From positions 62,001 through 126,000 of the forward strand of contig CAVQMU010000009.1 in assembly GCA_963713695.1 (NCBI GenBank): DNA of 64,000 nucleotides, read 5' to 3'. The notes under the pieces were generated by a model. That model saw nothing but the letters and a program-made list of their open reading frames with translations. It made no database searches and was not told where the DNA came from. The DNA is from Rhodoblastus sp963713695. Its GTDB lineage: Bacteria > Pseudomonadota > Alphaproteobacteria > Rhizobiales > Beijerinckiaceae. Below, piece by piece: positions 56,464 through 64,000 of the stretch; position 1 is the stretch's first letter; every line of letters starts with the position of its first letter. The position numbers and the translations under genes were made by a program.

Positions 56464-57938
56464 ATGATCACGCTCGACGACCTGATACGCACCGCCAACA
56501 GCGGCGACGCAAAACCCTTGGCCGCCAAGGCAGCCGCCACGAGCGGCTGCGCCTCGTCAAGCTGCGGCTCGGACCAGGGACCGGAAGATCTCGCGCCCGG
56601 CGTCTGGGAGAAGGTCAAGGACCATCCCTGCTATTCGGAAGAGGCGCATCATTATTTTGCGCGCATGCATCTCGCCGTGGCCCCGGCGTGCAACATCCAG
56701 TGCAATTACTGCAACCGCAAATATGACTGCGCCAACGAAAGCCGACCGGGCGTCGTTTCCGAGCGCCTGACCCCAGAACAGGGCGCGCGGAAAACATTCG
56801 CCGTAGCGCAGAGCGTGCCCCAATTCTCTGTCCTCGGCATCGCCGGCCCGGGCGATGCCCTTTATGACTGGCGTCACACCAAGGCGACGTTCGAAAACGT
56901 CGTCCAAGAGCTGCCCGACATCAAGTTGTGCATCTCCACCAATGGGCTCGCGCTGCCCGACCATGTCGATGAAATCGTCAACATGAACATCGACCATGTG
57001 ACCATCACCATCAACATGGTCGATCCCGGAGATCGGCGCAAAAATCTATCCCGTGGATTTTTTACAACCACAAGCGCTACACGGGCGTCGAAGCTGCGAA
57101 AATCCTGCATGAACGGCAGATGCTCGGCCTGGAGATGCTCACGGCCCGCGGCGTGCTTGTAAAAGTCAATTCGGTGCTGATCCCGGGCGTCAATGACGAG
57201 CACTTGATCGAGGTCAATCGTCAGGTGAAGGCGCGAGGGGCCTTCCTGCACAATATCATGCCGCTGATTTCCGATCCGGCGCATGGAACCTTTTACGGGG
57301 TGAACGGCCAGCGCGGCCCGACGCCGCAGGAATTGAAAAAGGTCCAGGACGCCTGCGAGGGCGGCGCGAAAATGATGCGCCATTGCCGCCAGTGCCGCGC
57401 CGATGCGGTGGGCATGCTGGGCGAAGACCGCGGCCAGGAATTCAATCTCGCCCTACTCCCGGAAAAGATCGAAGTCGATTTTACACAGCGCGACGCCTAT
57501 CGCGCCGAAGTCGAGCAAAAGCGCCAGTCCCACAAAGCGGCCAAGGCCGCCGCCAATGAGGTCCTGGCGCCGGCCAAGGACTGCGCCGGCATGACCATCG
57601 CCGTCGCCACGAAGGGCGACGGCGTCATCAACCAGCATTTCGGCCATGCCAAGGAATTCCAGATTTACGAGGTGGATTCCTTGGGTGTGCGCTTTGTCAG
57701 TCACAGGCGGATCGAGGACCATTATTGCCAAGGCGGCCTCGGCGAGGATTCAGCCCTCGCAGGAATCATCAAGATGCTCGACGGCGTCGACGCCCTGCTC
57801 TGCGCAAAAATCGGCGGATGCCCCAAGGCCGAACTGGCCGCGGCCGGCATCACGCCAAGCGACGATTTCGCGTTCGAGTTCATCGAGCCGTCGGTCGCCG
57901 CCTATTTCGCGAAACATAGGGCGCTCGAAAGCGCCTGA
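56464..57938 (+). CDS. nifB: NifB, nitrogenase cofactor biosynthesis radical-SAM protein (one frameshift)
   Basis: NifB builds the [8Fe-9S-C] NifB-co core shared by Mo-, V- and Fe-nitrogenases. It shows the radical SAM motif in APACNIQCNYCNRKYDCANE (CxxxCxxC), SVLGIAGPGDALYDW for SAM binding and RHCRQCRADAVGMLGED with accessory cysteines. A C-terminal NifX domain (MTIAVATKGDGVINQHFGHA) follows, as in alphaproteobacterial NifB. A one-base change near 57035 restores NMVDPEIGAKIYPW. GGAGTCTC lies before the ATG. It is the only nifB in the window and probably serves the V-nitrogenase. Confidence 0.94.
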
Positions 57939-57962
57939 TCCATCCAACCGAAGGAGACCAAA

Positions 57963-58151
57963 ATGGCTTTCAAGATCATCGCATCGCAATGCTCCGCTTG
58001 CGGCGCCTGCGAATTCGAATGTCCCAACGCCGCCATTCGCATGAAGGGCGACATGTTCATCATCGAAGCCGCCAAATGCACGGAATGCGACGGCGAGCAG
58101 CCGCGCTGCGTCGATGTCTGCCCGGTCGAAAACACCTGCGTCAAAATCTGA
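57963..58151 (+). CDS. fdxN: 2[4Fe-4S] ferredoxin (FdxN-type)
   Basis: The 62-residue ferredoxin has cluster motif one CSACGACEFECP and motif two CTECDGEQPRCVDVCP, the latter with the longer spacing of nitrogenase-linked FdxN. It follows nifB by 24 bases, the usual arrangement, and should donate electrons to NifB or nitrogenase. AAGGAGAC precedes the ATG. Confidence 0.92.
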   Translation: MAFKIIASQCSACGACEFECPNAAIRMKGDMFIIEAAKCTECDGEQPRCVDVCPVENTCVKI

Positions 58152-58166
58152 GAAAAGGCGGCTTCC

Positions 58167-58521
58167 ATGATCATTCTGACCCGCGAGGCCATTGCGGCCA
58201 TCGAAACCTCCATGAACGCCAATGGTAAATCCGGATTCGGCGTGCGCGTCACTGCCGAGCGGCGGCTGCTCCGGCCCGAAATACGCCATGCGCTTCGAGG
58301 AGGCGCCGGAACCTGAGGACACGGTCATCGAAATTCGCGACGTCCGCCTTTTCGTCAATGAAGCGTCACTGGACATCCTGACCGGCGCCACCATCGACTA
58401 TTCCGAAAAGCCTGAGGATCCCGGCTTCAATTTCACCCTCGCCCTGCCGAGCGAGGAAGAGGCGTCCACCTGCTCCAAGCCGAAGCCGGCTGGGGGCTGC
58501 GGCTGCGGAAAGCCCTCATAA
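58167..58521 (+). CDS. HesB/IscA-like Fe-S assembly protein (one frameshift near 58258)
   Basis: The protein of about 117 residues belongs to the A-type carrier family: MIILTREAIAAIETSMNANG, then SGGCSGPKYAMRF with the first cluster cysteine and a C-terminal GGCGCGKPS. One extra G near 58258 breaks the frame before SGGCSG. NifB-fdxN-hesB/nifQ-like orders are common in Hyphomicrobiales. It probably delivers Fe-S clusters to nitrogenase maturation proteins. Confidence 0.85.
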
Positions 58522-58528
58522 TCGTCGG

Positions 58529-58564
58529 AGGCGGCGAAGAGGCGGCCGCCTCACGCCGCCTTTT
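58529..58564. terminator. Terminator between hesB-like and DUF2478-like genes
   Basis: GGCGGCG and CGCCGCC form the outer stem, GAGGCGGCCGCCTC the inner arm, followed by TTTT. It ends the vnfENX-nifB operon and overlaps the stop of the convergent gene. Confidence 0.8.
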
Positions 58565-59108
58565 CATGCACTGCGGGCGAACGTCTCGTCACGTTCCACC
58601 ACGCTTCAAGTGCATCCGCGCTGGCAAAGACATCGTCGGACAGGTCGCCGGCGAAAAGCGTCCAATCCTCGCGCAGGACCGGATTGACGGTGGTCACGAT
58701 CGGCAATTCCGCATTGATCGCCGCGGCAAAGGCGTCGCAGAGGCCACCGCGCGCCGCCTCCAGTTTGCCGAACTTGCTGAGGATGACGAGATCCGCGCCC
58801 TTATCGATCGCCCGCTGCGCGGCGGCGCAGGCTTCGGCGACGCCGCGTGGATCAAGATTGCAGGCCGCAGAGCCCGGCCCGAGGTCCTGCGAAATGGCGA
58901 TCCGGGCGCCCGTTGCGATGTCGACAACCGACAGCCGTCCGCAAGCGCCGCCCTCGCCTCGCTCCGGCACTTCAAAAAGCCCGGCGATGCGAAATCCTTC
59001 CGAACGGCGCTTCTCGACAAAATCGGCAAGCAGCGCCTGCTTCGACACGTTCTTGTTTCCGCTTACCGCGGCGATCCTCGGCGAAGAATTCTGCATTTCG
59101 GCGCTCAT
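58551..59108 (-). CDS. DUF2478-like nucleotide-binding protein
   Basis: The 185-residue protein resembles the DUF2478 family often encoded in molybdate or Mo-nitrogenase loci. An N-terminal degenerate P-loop (AAVSGNKNVSKQALL) precedes GFRIAGLFEVPERGEGG. Further on come DLGPGSAACNLDPRGVAEAC, GADLVILSKFGKLEAARGGL and TVNPVLREDW. The family is predicted to bind nucleotides and may be a molybdenum-responsive chaperone. It lies 36 bases downstream of a YqeB-like gene and is probably transcribed from that gene's sigma-54 promoter. Confidence 0.75.
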   Translation of the reverse strand: MSAEMQNSSPRIAAVSGNKNVSKQALLADFVEKRRSEGFRIAGLFEVPERGEGGACGRLSVVDIATGARIAISQDLGPGSAACNLDPRGVAEACAAAQRAIDKGADLVILSKFGKLEAARGGLCDAFAAAINAELPIVTTVNPVLREDWTLFAGDLSDDVFASADALEAWWNVTRRSPAVHEKAA

Positions 59109-59144
59109 GGCTTTGCTCCCAAGGCTGGCTCGAACTGGAAATTT

Positions 59145-60023
59145 TCAGCCGACGCGGATTTCCGCATCTACGCAATATTCAGCGGGCGCAACCTTTCGCG
59201 CCTTGTGCAGGCTGATCGCCTCGAAAGCTGCTTCGGCAATGACCCGGCCGCGCTCGTCGGTCCCGGTCCAGCAGGCCGCGCGACCGCGCGGATCGACTTC
59301 CAGAAGTTTGATACCCGCGGGAGCGAGAGTGGCGTCACGCACGACGCCTCGAACGAAACCATCGATCGGCGCATGGACGCCAACGCCGCCGTGGCGACCG
59401 ACCATGAACCCCTTGGGTATCCACATTCCGATTTCGACCGGCGTGCGCCAGATTCCCGCGCGGTCGGAATAGACGAAGCGGTCCTTGCCAACGCCGCCCA
59501 ATTCGCGTGAAACGCCGTCCGGCTCCTCGGTCGCGCCCGCCTCGATGACAGCGCCGGTGTGGATAGGACGGGTCTCGACTGCGATATCGCAATTGACGCC
59601 GACGATGAATTTTGGCCCCAGACCAACGGTGACGCCGGCAAGCCTTCGGAAATCAGGGGTGATCCGGTGCTTCTGCATGCGCGCATCGACGATCACGTCG
59701 GCCCGGCGCATGGCGAGCAGATCGGTCAGCGACAACGGCGTGACCGCCACCCTTTCCCGCTTCGAAACGACGGAGGCGATTTCAAGCAGGCTCTCGGCGC
59801 GCTGGCCGACAACGCCATCGACTTCGGCGGGATCGTCGAACAGCGCATCATGGAAGGACATCGCCCGTCGGATGACCGGCGGAAAGGCATCGTGGCACAT
59901 GACAACCGAATAGCCTGATCTCGTCAGAGGAATGGCGACGGCCGAGGCGATCTCATTCGTCCCGAGGACGACGGCGAGCGGCCAGCGCTGGAAGGATTTC
60001 AAGGAGTGCTCGGCGTCATGCAT
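59145..60023 (-). CDS. YqeB/EF2563-type molybdenum-linked protein, paralog 1
   Basis: The 292-residue protein matches the family called EF2563 selenium-dependent Mo hydroxylase system protein, with Rossmann-like LAVVLGTNEIASAVAIPLTR, the paired RAMSFHDALFDDPAEVDGV and a C-terminal biotinyl/HlyD-like swivel (VGVHAPIDGFVRGVVRDATL). The family accompanies molybdenum enzymes and is thought to aid metal or cofactor insertion. The ATG at 60023 is chosen over the TTG at 60029. A sigma-54 element 30 bases upstream supports the start and suggests co-regulation with vnf genes. Confidence 0.8.
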   Translation of the reverse strand: MHDAEHSLKSFQRWPLAVVLGTNEIASAVAIPLTRSGYSVVMCHDAFPPVIRRAMSFHDALFDDPAEVDGVVGQRAESLLEIASVVSKRERVAVTPLSLTDLLAMRRADVIVDARMQKHRITPDFRRLAGVTVGLGPKFIVGVNCDIAVETRPIHTGAVIEAGATEEPDGVSRELGGVGKDRFVYSDRAGIWRTPVEIGMWIPKGFMVGRHGGVGVHAPIDGFVRGVVRDATLAPAGIKLLEVDPRGRAACWTGTDERGRVIAEAAFEAISLHKARKVAPAEYCVDAEIRVG

Positions 60024-60052
60024 GCGCAACCTCTATCGTTCGAGGTAGACGC

Positions 60053-60068
60053 CGCAATTCATATGCCA
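60053..60068 (-). promoter_or_regulatory. Sigma-54 promoter of YqeB-like paralog 1
   Basis: TGGCATATGAATTGCG on the minus strand has the GG-N10-GC spacing and TTGC -12 half. It stands 30 bases before the ATG, linking the gene to RpoN and thus to nitrogen-fixation control. Confidence 0.75.
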
Positions 60069-60208
60069 TCTTGGCATCAAGATGTAATTGAAACGCCGCA
60101 AGCCACGAAATCCAATCGTTTCCCCGGATCGGAATTCCAGAAATCATCGTCAGAAATCGCGTGCCAGAGGCTGCTCGGTTATCCCATTTCCGACAATATG
60201 TAATTTGG

Positions 60209-60224
60209 CGACATAGCTATGTCG
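60209..60224. promoter_or_regulatory. Perfect 16-bp palindrome, candidate operator
   Basis: CGACATAGCTATGTCG reads the same on both strands. It lies between the two YqeB-like genes, 141-156 bases upstream of the paralog 1 promoter. It could bind a dimeric regulator such as a ModE-like or NifA-type protein, although it fits neither consensus closely. Confidence 0.5.
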
Positions 60225-60253
60225 TCTTTGCAACGGGCCATACATAGGCGCCT

Positions 60254-61072
60254 TCAGAACAGGTCGCCGAGCGAAATAGGCTTAATGCCCCCCAACTCCA
60301 TCTCAACCGCGAATAGCACGGCGCGTGCAATTGCGAGACTATTCCTGTCACATCCACTCACGACCGCAGTGGGGTCGCGCGCGATCTCCGCAACCTCCTC
60401 ATTAGCGACGACGAAATTCCCGGCGCGCTGAAGGCCACGAACGCGACCCGGGCCGCGCGCGCTTACGATGGTGTCGCCAATCCTGCCGAGCACCACTCCG
60501 GCATCGACGACATCACCGATGTCCGCGATCATTTCGAATATCCCAGCCCTCGACGCCATGACTTGCATGAATTTCGCAACGTCCCGGCTGCTCGACGGGG
60601 TGCGGGCAAGCCCGCTACGGATGACGGCGCCGGGATCCGGCCCGTCCATTTCAATTACAAGGTCATAGTCCTCCCCGGCGATCGCCGGCGCGCCCAGCGC
60701 GATAGTCAGGTCGGCACGCCCCTTGATCTTTTCGTACCTCCGCTCCTCGGCAGGACGAACATCGATGAGCGCGTCCCAAGGCCAGCGTTCGGCAACTTCG
60801 GCCAGCGGTTTGGTCAGGAGCGGGATGAAGGCGCGGTTCCTCAGGCCGCTCAGCAAAACGGCGCTGCTGGTCGCGCGGCGCGCCTCGACGCCTTCAAGTG
60901 ATGCCGCGCCCTCGTGCCAGGCGTCCGAAAAATCCATCTTCCGGCGAAGCGTTCGCGGCGCCTCCGGTTGCAAGAGCGCGACGGCGAAACCCGATAGCAG
61001 GAAGAGCCGCGCAACGACGGATGCCGTCGCGTCGAGACCGAGAACCAGAATGCTGGAATCGTTCAATGGCAT
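60254..61072 (-). CDS. YqeB/EF2563-type molybdenum-linked protein, paralog 2
   Basis: The 272-residue protein is a second member of the same family: ILVLGLDATASVVARLFLLS at the N-terminus, LRRKMDFSDAWHEGAASLEG, then IADIGDVVDAGVVLGRIGD in the C-terminal swivel. Identity to paralog 1 is moderate at most, so the duplication is old. The ATG at 61072 is chosen because a sigma-54 promoter at 61101-61115 would fall over the alternative start at 61111. It is divergent from mosB. Confidence 0.78.
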   Translation of the reverse strand: MPLNDSSILVLGLDATASVVARLFLLSGFAVALLQPEAPRTLRRKMDFSDAWHEGAASLEGVEARRATSSAVLLSGLRNRAFIPLLTKPLAEVAERWPWDALIDVRPAEERRYEKIKGRADLTIALGAPAIAGEDYDLVIEMDGPDPGAVIRSGLARTPSSSRDVAKFMQVMASRAGIFEMIADIGDVVDAGVVLGRIGDTIVSARGPGRVRGLQRAGNFVVANEEVAEIARDPTAVVSGCDRNSLAIARAVLFAVEMELGGIKPISLGDLF

Positions 61073-61100
61073 TCCTTGCTGCGAATTCCTGGCAAACGGG

Positions 61101-61115
61101 GCAAGCAGCATGCCA
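61101..61115 (-). promoter_or_regulatory. Sigma-54 promoter of YqeB-like paralog 2
   Basis: TGGCATGCTGCTTGC on the minus strand is a good -24/-12 element. It ends 29 bases before the chosen ATG and lies in the 246-base region divergent from mosB. Confidence 0.75.
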
Positions 61116-61318
61116 AAGGACTTTCTGGTTGCACGTCGTCGGGTTTTCGACGGTCTCGATCACGGCAATTGTCGAAGAATACAGAATTGTGCATTTCGTG
61201 TTGTTTTTTTCCGGCGAAGAAAAAAGCGTATGATTTTCGCAAATTGCAGGGCGGTCTTACGAGTTGTACCAACGCATTCGAAGCCGACAATAGTGTTAGA
61301 ACAACGAAAGGCGCCCCC

Positions 61319-62131
61319 ATGGCCACAACGACGACGGAGCTTGAGGCGCTGCTGATGCAGCGATCGCTAACCGACGCACAGCTTCTGGCCGCGACGGAAG
61401 AGGCGGAAGACTTCCGCATCCTGCCGGACGCCACCGTGGTCAAGATCGGCGGCCAAAGCGTCATCGACCGCGGACGCGCGGCCGTCTACCCGCTGGTCGA
61501 TGAAATCGTCGCCGCCCGTAAGGCGCACCAGCTGCTGATCGGCACCGGCGCGGGCACCCGCGCCCGCCATCTCTATTCGATCGCGGCGGGCCTGAACCTG
61601 CCGGCGGGCGTGCTGTCGCAACTTGGCGCCTCAGTCGCCGATCAGAACGCCGCGATGCTCGGCCATCTCTTCGCCAAGCACGGCATTCCCCTCGTCGAGG
61701 GCGCCGGCCTTTCGGCGGTCCCGCTCTTCCTCGCCGAAATTCACGCCGTCATCTTCAGCGGCATGCCGCCTTACAAGCTTTGGATGCGCCCGGCCGCAGA
61801 GGGCGTCCTCCCACCCTACCGCACAGACGCCGGCTGCTTCCTAGTCGCCGAACAATTCGGCTGCAAGGCCATGATCTTCGTGAAGGACGAAAACGGCCTC
61901 TACGACGCCAATCCGAAAACCTCGAAAGGCGCCAAGTTCATCCCAAAAATCTCAGTCGACGAGATGAAGGCGCGCGGGCTGCACGATTCGATCCTAGAAT
62001 TTCCGATGCTCGACCTCTTGAAGGCCGCCCGCCATGTCCGCCAAGTGCAGGTCGTCAACGGCCTTGTCCCCGGCAACCTGACCCGCGCGCTCGCCGGCGA
62101 GCATGTCGGCACCATCATCACCGCGGGCTGA
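61319..62131 (+). CDS. mosB: Molybdenum storage protein beta subunit
   Basis: The 270-residue protein is an amino-acid-kinase-fold subunit of the (alpha-beta)3 Mo/W storage cage that packs ATP-driven polyoxomolybdate clusters. Motifs VVKIGGQSVIDRGRAAVYP, LIGTGAGTRARHLYSIAAGL and YRTDAGCFLVAEQFGCKAM are diagnostic of MosB. The length equals that of the Azotobacter protein. The ATG at 61319 (MATTTTELEALL, with AAAGG upstream) is preferred over the longer frame from 61076. It is followed 10 bases later by mosA. Confidence 0.93.
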   Translation: MATTTTELEALLMQRSLTDAQLLAATEEAEDFRILPDATVVKIGGQSVIDRGRAAVYPLVDEIVAARKAHQLLIGTGAGTRARHLYSIAAGLNLPAGVLSQLGASVADQNAAMLGHLFAKHGIPLVEGAGLSAVPLFLAEIHAVIFSGMPPYKLWMRPAAEGVLPPYRTDAGCFLVAEQFGCKAMIFVKDENGLYDANPKTSKGAKFIPKISVDEMKARGLHDSILEFPMLDLLKAARHVRQVQVVNGLVPGNLTRALAGEHVGTIITAG

Positions 62132-62141
62132 GGATAGATCC

Positions 62142-62975
62142 ATGACCGAACACACAATCGGGATCAAGCACGTCACATCGCCGCTCGCGCGCCAGACCCT
62201 CCTCGATGACAGCCTGACCCGCCCCATCGCGGGCGGGCGTCCGGTTCGGCTCCTTCCCTGGCTGCAAGTCGTGAAGATCGGCGGCCGCTCCATCATGGAT
62301 CGTGGCGCCGAAGCGATTCTGCCCCTCGTGGAGGAAATTCGAAAACTCCTGCCCGAGCACCGCCTGCTCATTTTGACGGGCGCCGGAATCCGCGCCCGCC
62401 ACCTTTACGGCGTCGGCCTCGACCTCGGCCTGCCCGTCGGCTCATTAGCACCGCTCGCAGCAAGCGAGGCCGGCCAAAACGGCCATATTCTCGCTTCGCT
62501 GCTGGCGGCCGAGGGCGTCTCATATCTTGAGCATCCGACCATCGCCAACCAGCTCGCCATACACCTCTGCGCCGCCCGCGCGGCCGTGGGCAGCGCCTTT
62601 CCACCCTATCACCATCACGAATTCCCGGGCTCGCGCATCCCGCCGCACCGGGCCGACACAGGCGCCTTCCTGCTCGCCGACGCGCTCGGCGCGGCCGGCC
62701 TCACGATCGTCGAGGACGTGGACGGCGTCTATGACGTCGATCCCAAGGATCCCGGCGGGGAAAAGGCGAGACTTTTCCGCGAGACCAGCGCGGCCGAGCT
62801 GGCGAAAATCGAGGGCCCGCTGCCCTTCGACCGCGCGCTTCTCGAAGTCATGGCGACCGCGCGCCATATCGAGCGCGCGCAGCTCGTGAACGGGCTTGTT
62901 CCCGGCCGCCTCACCGCCGCACTGCGCGGCGAACATGTCGGGACGATCATCCACACCGGAGTGCGCCCGGCCTGA
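62142..62975 (+). CDS. mosA: Molybdenum storage protein alpha subunit
   Basis: The 277-residue partner of MosB is nearly the length of the Azotobacter protein (276). Signature segments are IKHVTSPLARQTL, LLPWLQVVKIGGRSIMDRGA, FPPYHHHEFPGSRIPPHRAD with the histidine-rich Mo-cluster loop, and VNGLVPGRLTAALRGEHVGT. It lets cells hoard molybdate, which fits a strain with alternative nitrogenases that switches systems according to Mo supply. The ATG at 62142 follows AGGATAGATCC and opens MTEHTIGIKHV. Confidence 0.94.
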   Translation: MTEHTIGIKHVTSPLARQTLLDDSLTRPIAGGRPVRLLPWLQVVKIGGRSIMDRGAEAILPLVEEIRKLLPEHRLLILTGAGIRARHLYGVGLDLGLPVGSLAPLAASEAGQNGHILASLLAAEGVSYLEHPTIANQLAIHLCAARAAVGSAFPPYHHHEFPGSRIPPHRADTGAFLLADALGAAGLTIVEDVDGVYDVDPKDPGGEKARLFRETSAAELAKIEGPLPFDRALLEVMATARHIERAQLVNGLVPGRLTAALRGEHVGTIIHTGVRPA

Positions 62976-63270
62976 GCGCACCGCACCACCACACGGATTA
63001 GGCCCTGAGGACTCTATGCCAAGACGTCAAGGAAGGAAGATCGGCATCCGTTTCAGCGGCGCTTCATAACCAGAACAAATCAGGCGCCGCGGGAGCGCCT
63101 ACGTTACAACGAGACTTTCGCACGTGATTCTGAACAATCATCATGAGGTCAGCGAGTCGATAACGAGTCATTTAGGGATATTGCGAGTCATTTTGTGTCA
63201 CCACAATTTAATGGTACGGATTCCGCTTCTCGCTGGTCTCGTCACCAGATTCTCGCCAGAGGAAGGGCGC
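62976..63270. other. Region after mosA
   Basis: The space contains no recognisable gene. Around 63118-63225 composition falls to distinctly lower G+C than mosA, which may mark the start of a different accessory segment. Confidence 0.4.
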
Positions 63271-63687
63271 ATGCCCGATCTGAATACTCGTTTCCGCGCG
63301 GCGCTTTGCACTGAATTCGGACCGCAGCCATTGGCGGCCGCGCTTCGAGAGGTCCGCGACCTCGTCCTCCAGGCAAGGGGTCGGTCGGTGCCTTGGGAAA
63401 ATTTGGCGACGGCGCTTTCCAGTGTCCTTGCCGAAGCCAATCGACCGCCCATCAGCGCCGCGACCTTGCGCGGCATGATGCGCCGTATGGCCGCCGAAAG
63501 GACCGCCACAGCCGATAATTCCGCACATTGTCCAGTAACGGCTGAGACCGCCAGTCAACTGTCCCTTCTTCCCTCCCGCGACAACGGCGAGAAGGCCTCT
63601 CATGAGCCTTTGGGACGTATCGCCCGGATCGCCGAATCGCGAGCGAAAATTAGCCGCATAGACAAGGGCGAGCCCTCAACCGACTAA
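63271..63687 (+). CDS. Small basic protein of unknown function
   Basis: The 138-residue protein starts at an ATG with AGAGGAAGG ideally placed. The N-terminal 75 residues look like a helical DNA-binding or mobilisation-type domain (TRFRAALCTEFGPQPLAAAL, SAATLRGMMRRMAAER). The remainder is low-complexity and charged. It precedes a ParA-like gene, an order seen for small accessory proteins of plasmid or island partition and mobilisation modules. I do not recognise a family. The frame could begin earlier, at 63124, but that part is atypical. Confidence 0.6.
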   Translation: MPDLNTRFRAALCTEFGPQPLAAALREVRDLVLQARGRSVPWENLATALSSVLAEANRPPISAATLRGMMRRMAAERTATADNSAHCPVTAETASQLSLLPSRDNGEKASHEPLGRIARIAESRAKISRIDKGEPSTD

Positions 63688-63845
63688 AAACGTCGACACT
63701 TTCGGGCGGCTTGCAGACACCATGTCATGATCTATTAGATTGATATCTATCATTAATTCTGAACTTAATTAAGTGGGGGAACGATTTCGGCGTTTCTCGG
63801 GAAAATCCTCACACCGCAAATTCGCGGCACCAAGAGGACCCCACA

Positions 63846-64000
63846 ATGGCCAAGCTCAAAACGAAACACTTCTGGCTCGTCGGAAACGACAAAGGCGGCG
63901 CGCGCAAAACCATGACGGCGACCCTGCTCGCCAGCACCAGCGCCTCCCAGTCTTTGCCCTTCCACATATACCAGACCGACAAGCAGGGAAGGTTGCCGAA
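63846..64000 (+). CDS. ParA/MinD-like ATPase, N-terminal part (cut by window edge)
   Basis: The frame opens MAKLKTKHFWLVGNDKGGARKT and runs to the window edge (about 51 residues). The Walker A stretch resembles the deviant ParA motif KGGxGKT, but with Arg where Gly is usual (KGGARKT). ParA-like proteins partition plasmids or integrative elements, and MobD/VirC1-type relatives assist conjugation. The preceding 158 bases are AT-rich. The missing C-terminal part prevents a firm assignment. Confidence 0.6.
   Translation, partial: MAKLKTKHFWLVGNDKGGARKTMTATLLASTSASQSLPFHIYQTDKQGRLP

Noticed and set aside
61076..61318. N-terminal extension of mosB
   Set aside because: The extra 81 codons are not part of MosB, which has 270 residues from the ATG at 61319, and they lie over the divergent sigma-54 promoter.
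1..64000. CRISPR arrays, rRNA genes and insertion sequences
   Set aside because: I saw no regularly spaced repeats, no rRNA-like sequence and no transposase gene; the only long repeat is the two-copy block at 21.7 and 27.9 kb.

Overview
The window (about 62-64% G+C by eye) comes from an alphaproteobacterium, most likely Hyphomicrobiales (Beijerinckiaceae, Methylocystaceae or Rhodoblastus-like). I infer this from the gene repertoire and codon use, not from a database search. Its centrepiece is a vanadium-nitrogenase locus (vnfDGK, vnfH, vnfA, vnfEN, vnfX, nifB) followed by the molybdenum storage protein genes mosB and mosA. VnfD, VnfG and VnfK match the V-type rather than the Fe-only or Mo-type subunits.

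Layout. 1-4.3 kb: respiratory nitrate reduction, with the 5' end of narG, a double-length narK and a divergent Crp/Fnr regulator of NarR type, separated by two perfect FNR-type boxes. 4.5-21.3 kb: an exopolysaccharide locus with sugar-1-phosphate transferase, three further glycosyltransferases, Wzz/GumC-like protein, GH10 glycanase, flippase, methyltransferase, polymerase, a beta-propeller protein and a CelD-type acetyltransferase. 21.7-24.5 kb: copy A of a diverged duplication carrying mop, a periplasmic protein, a GNAT, a nitroreductase and an ABC ATPase. 24.5-27.9 kb: the 3' half of a tRNA-Lys(UUU), a tyrosine integrase and an HTH/PBP-like regulator. 27.9-33.8 kb: copy B of the duplication, continuing upstream into a HypB/UreG-like GTPase, a substrate-binding protein without signal peptide and an ATP-grasp enzyme, all one minus-strand operon. 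34.1-40.6 kb: a PhnCDE-type ABC transporter, a methionine-rich outer-membrane protein and a NitT/TauT-type ABC transporter, both transporters being candidates for vanadate or molybdate import. 40.6-58.5 kb: the vnf region. 58.5-63 kb: a DUF2478-like gene, two YqeB/EF2563-like genes and mosBA. 63-64 kb: a small unknown gene and the start of a ParA-like ATPase.

How the genes fit together. Sigma-54 -24/-12 elements lie before vnfD, before the nifX/VOC-vnfH operon, before vnfE and before both YqeB-like genes. A shared GGTACGAAATTT motif lies in both divergent vnf promoter regions and is a candidate VnfA site. VnfA would switch on VnfDGK and VnfH, and NifB with VnfEN/VnfX would build FeV-cofactor. 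The transporters would supply oxyanion, while Mop, MosAB, the PBP-like regulator and the YqeB-like proteins would handle molybdenum. The tRNA-Lys fragment plus integrase suggest that the metal/nitrogenase block is a mobile island whose right end lies beyond the window.

Caution. Many conserved genes, especially at 30-36 kb and 42-58.5 kb, are broken by single-base indels that restore the family sequence when repaired. I read most of these as consensus sequencing errors (mostly one extra base) rather than true pseudogenes and give full gene spans. Positions of frameshifts are approximate.
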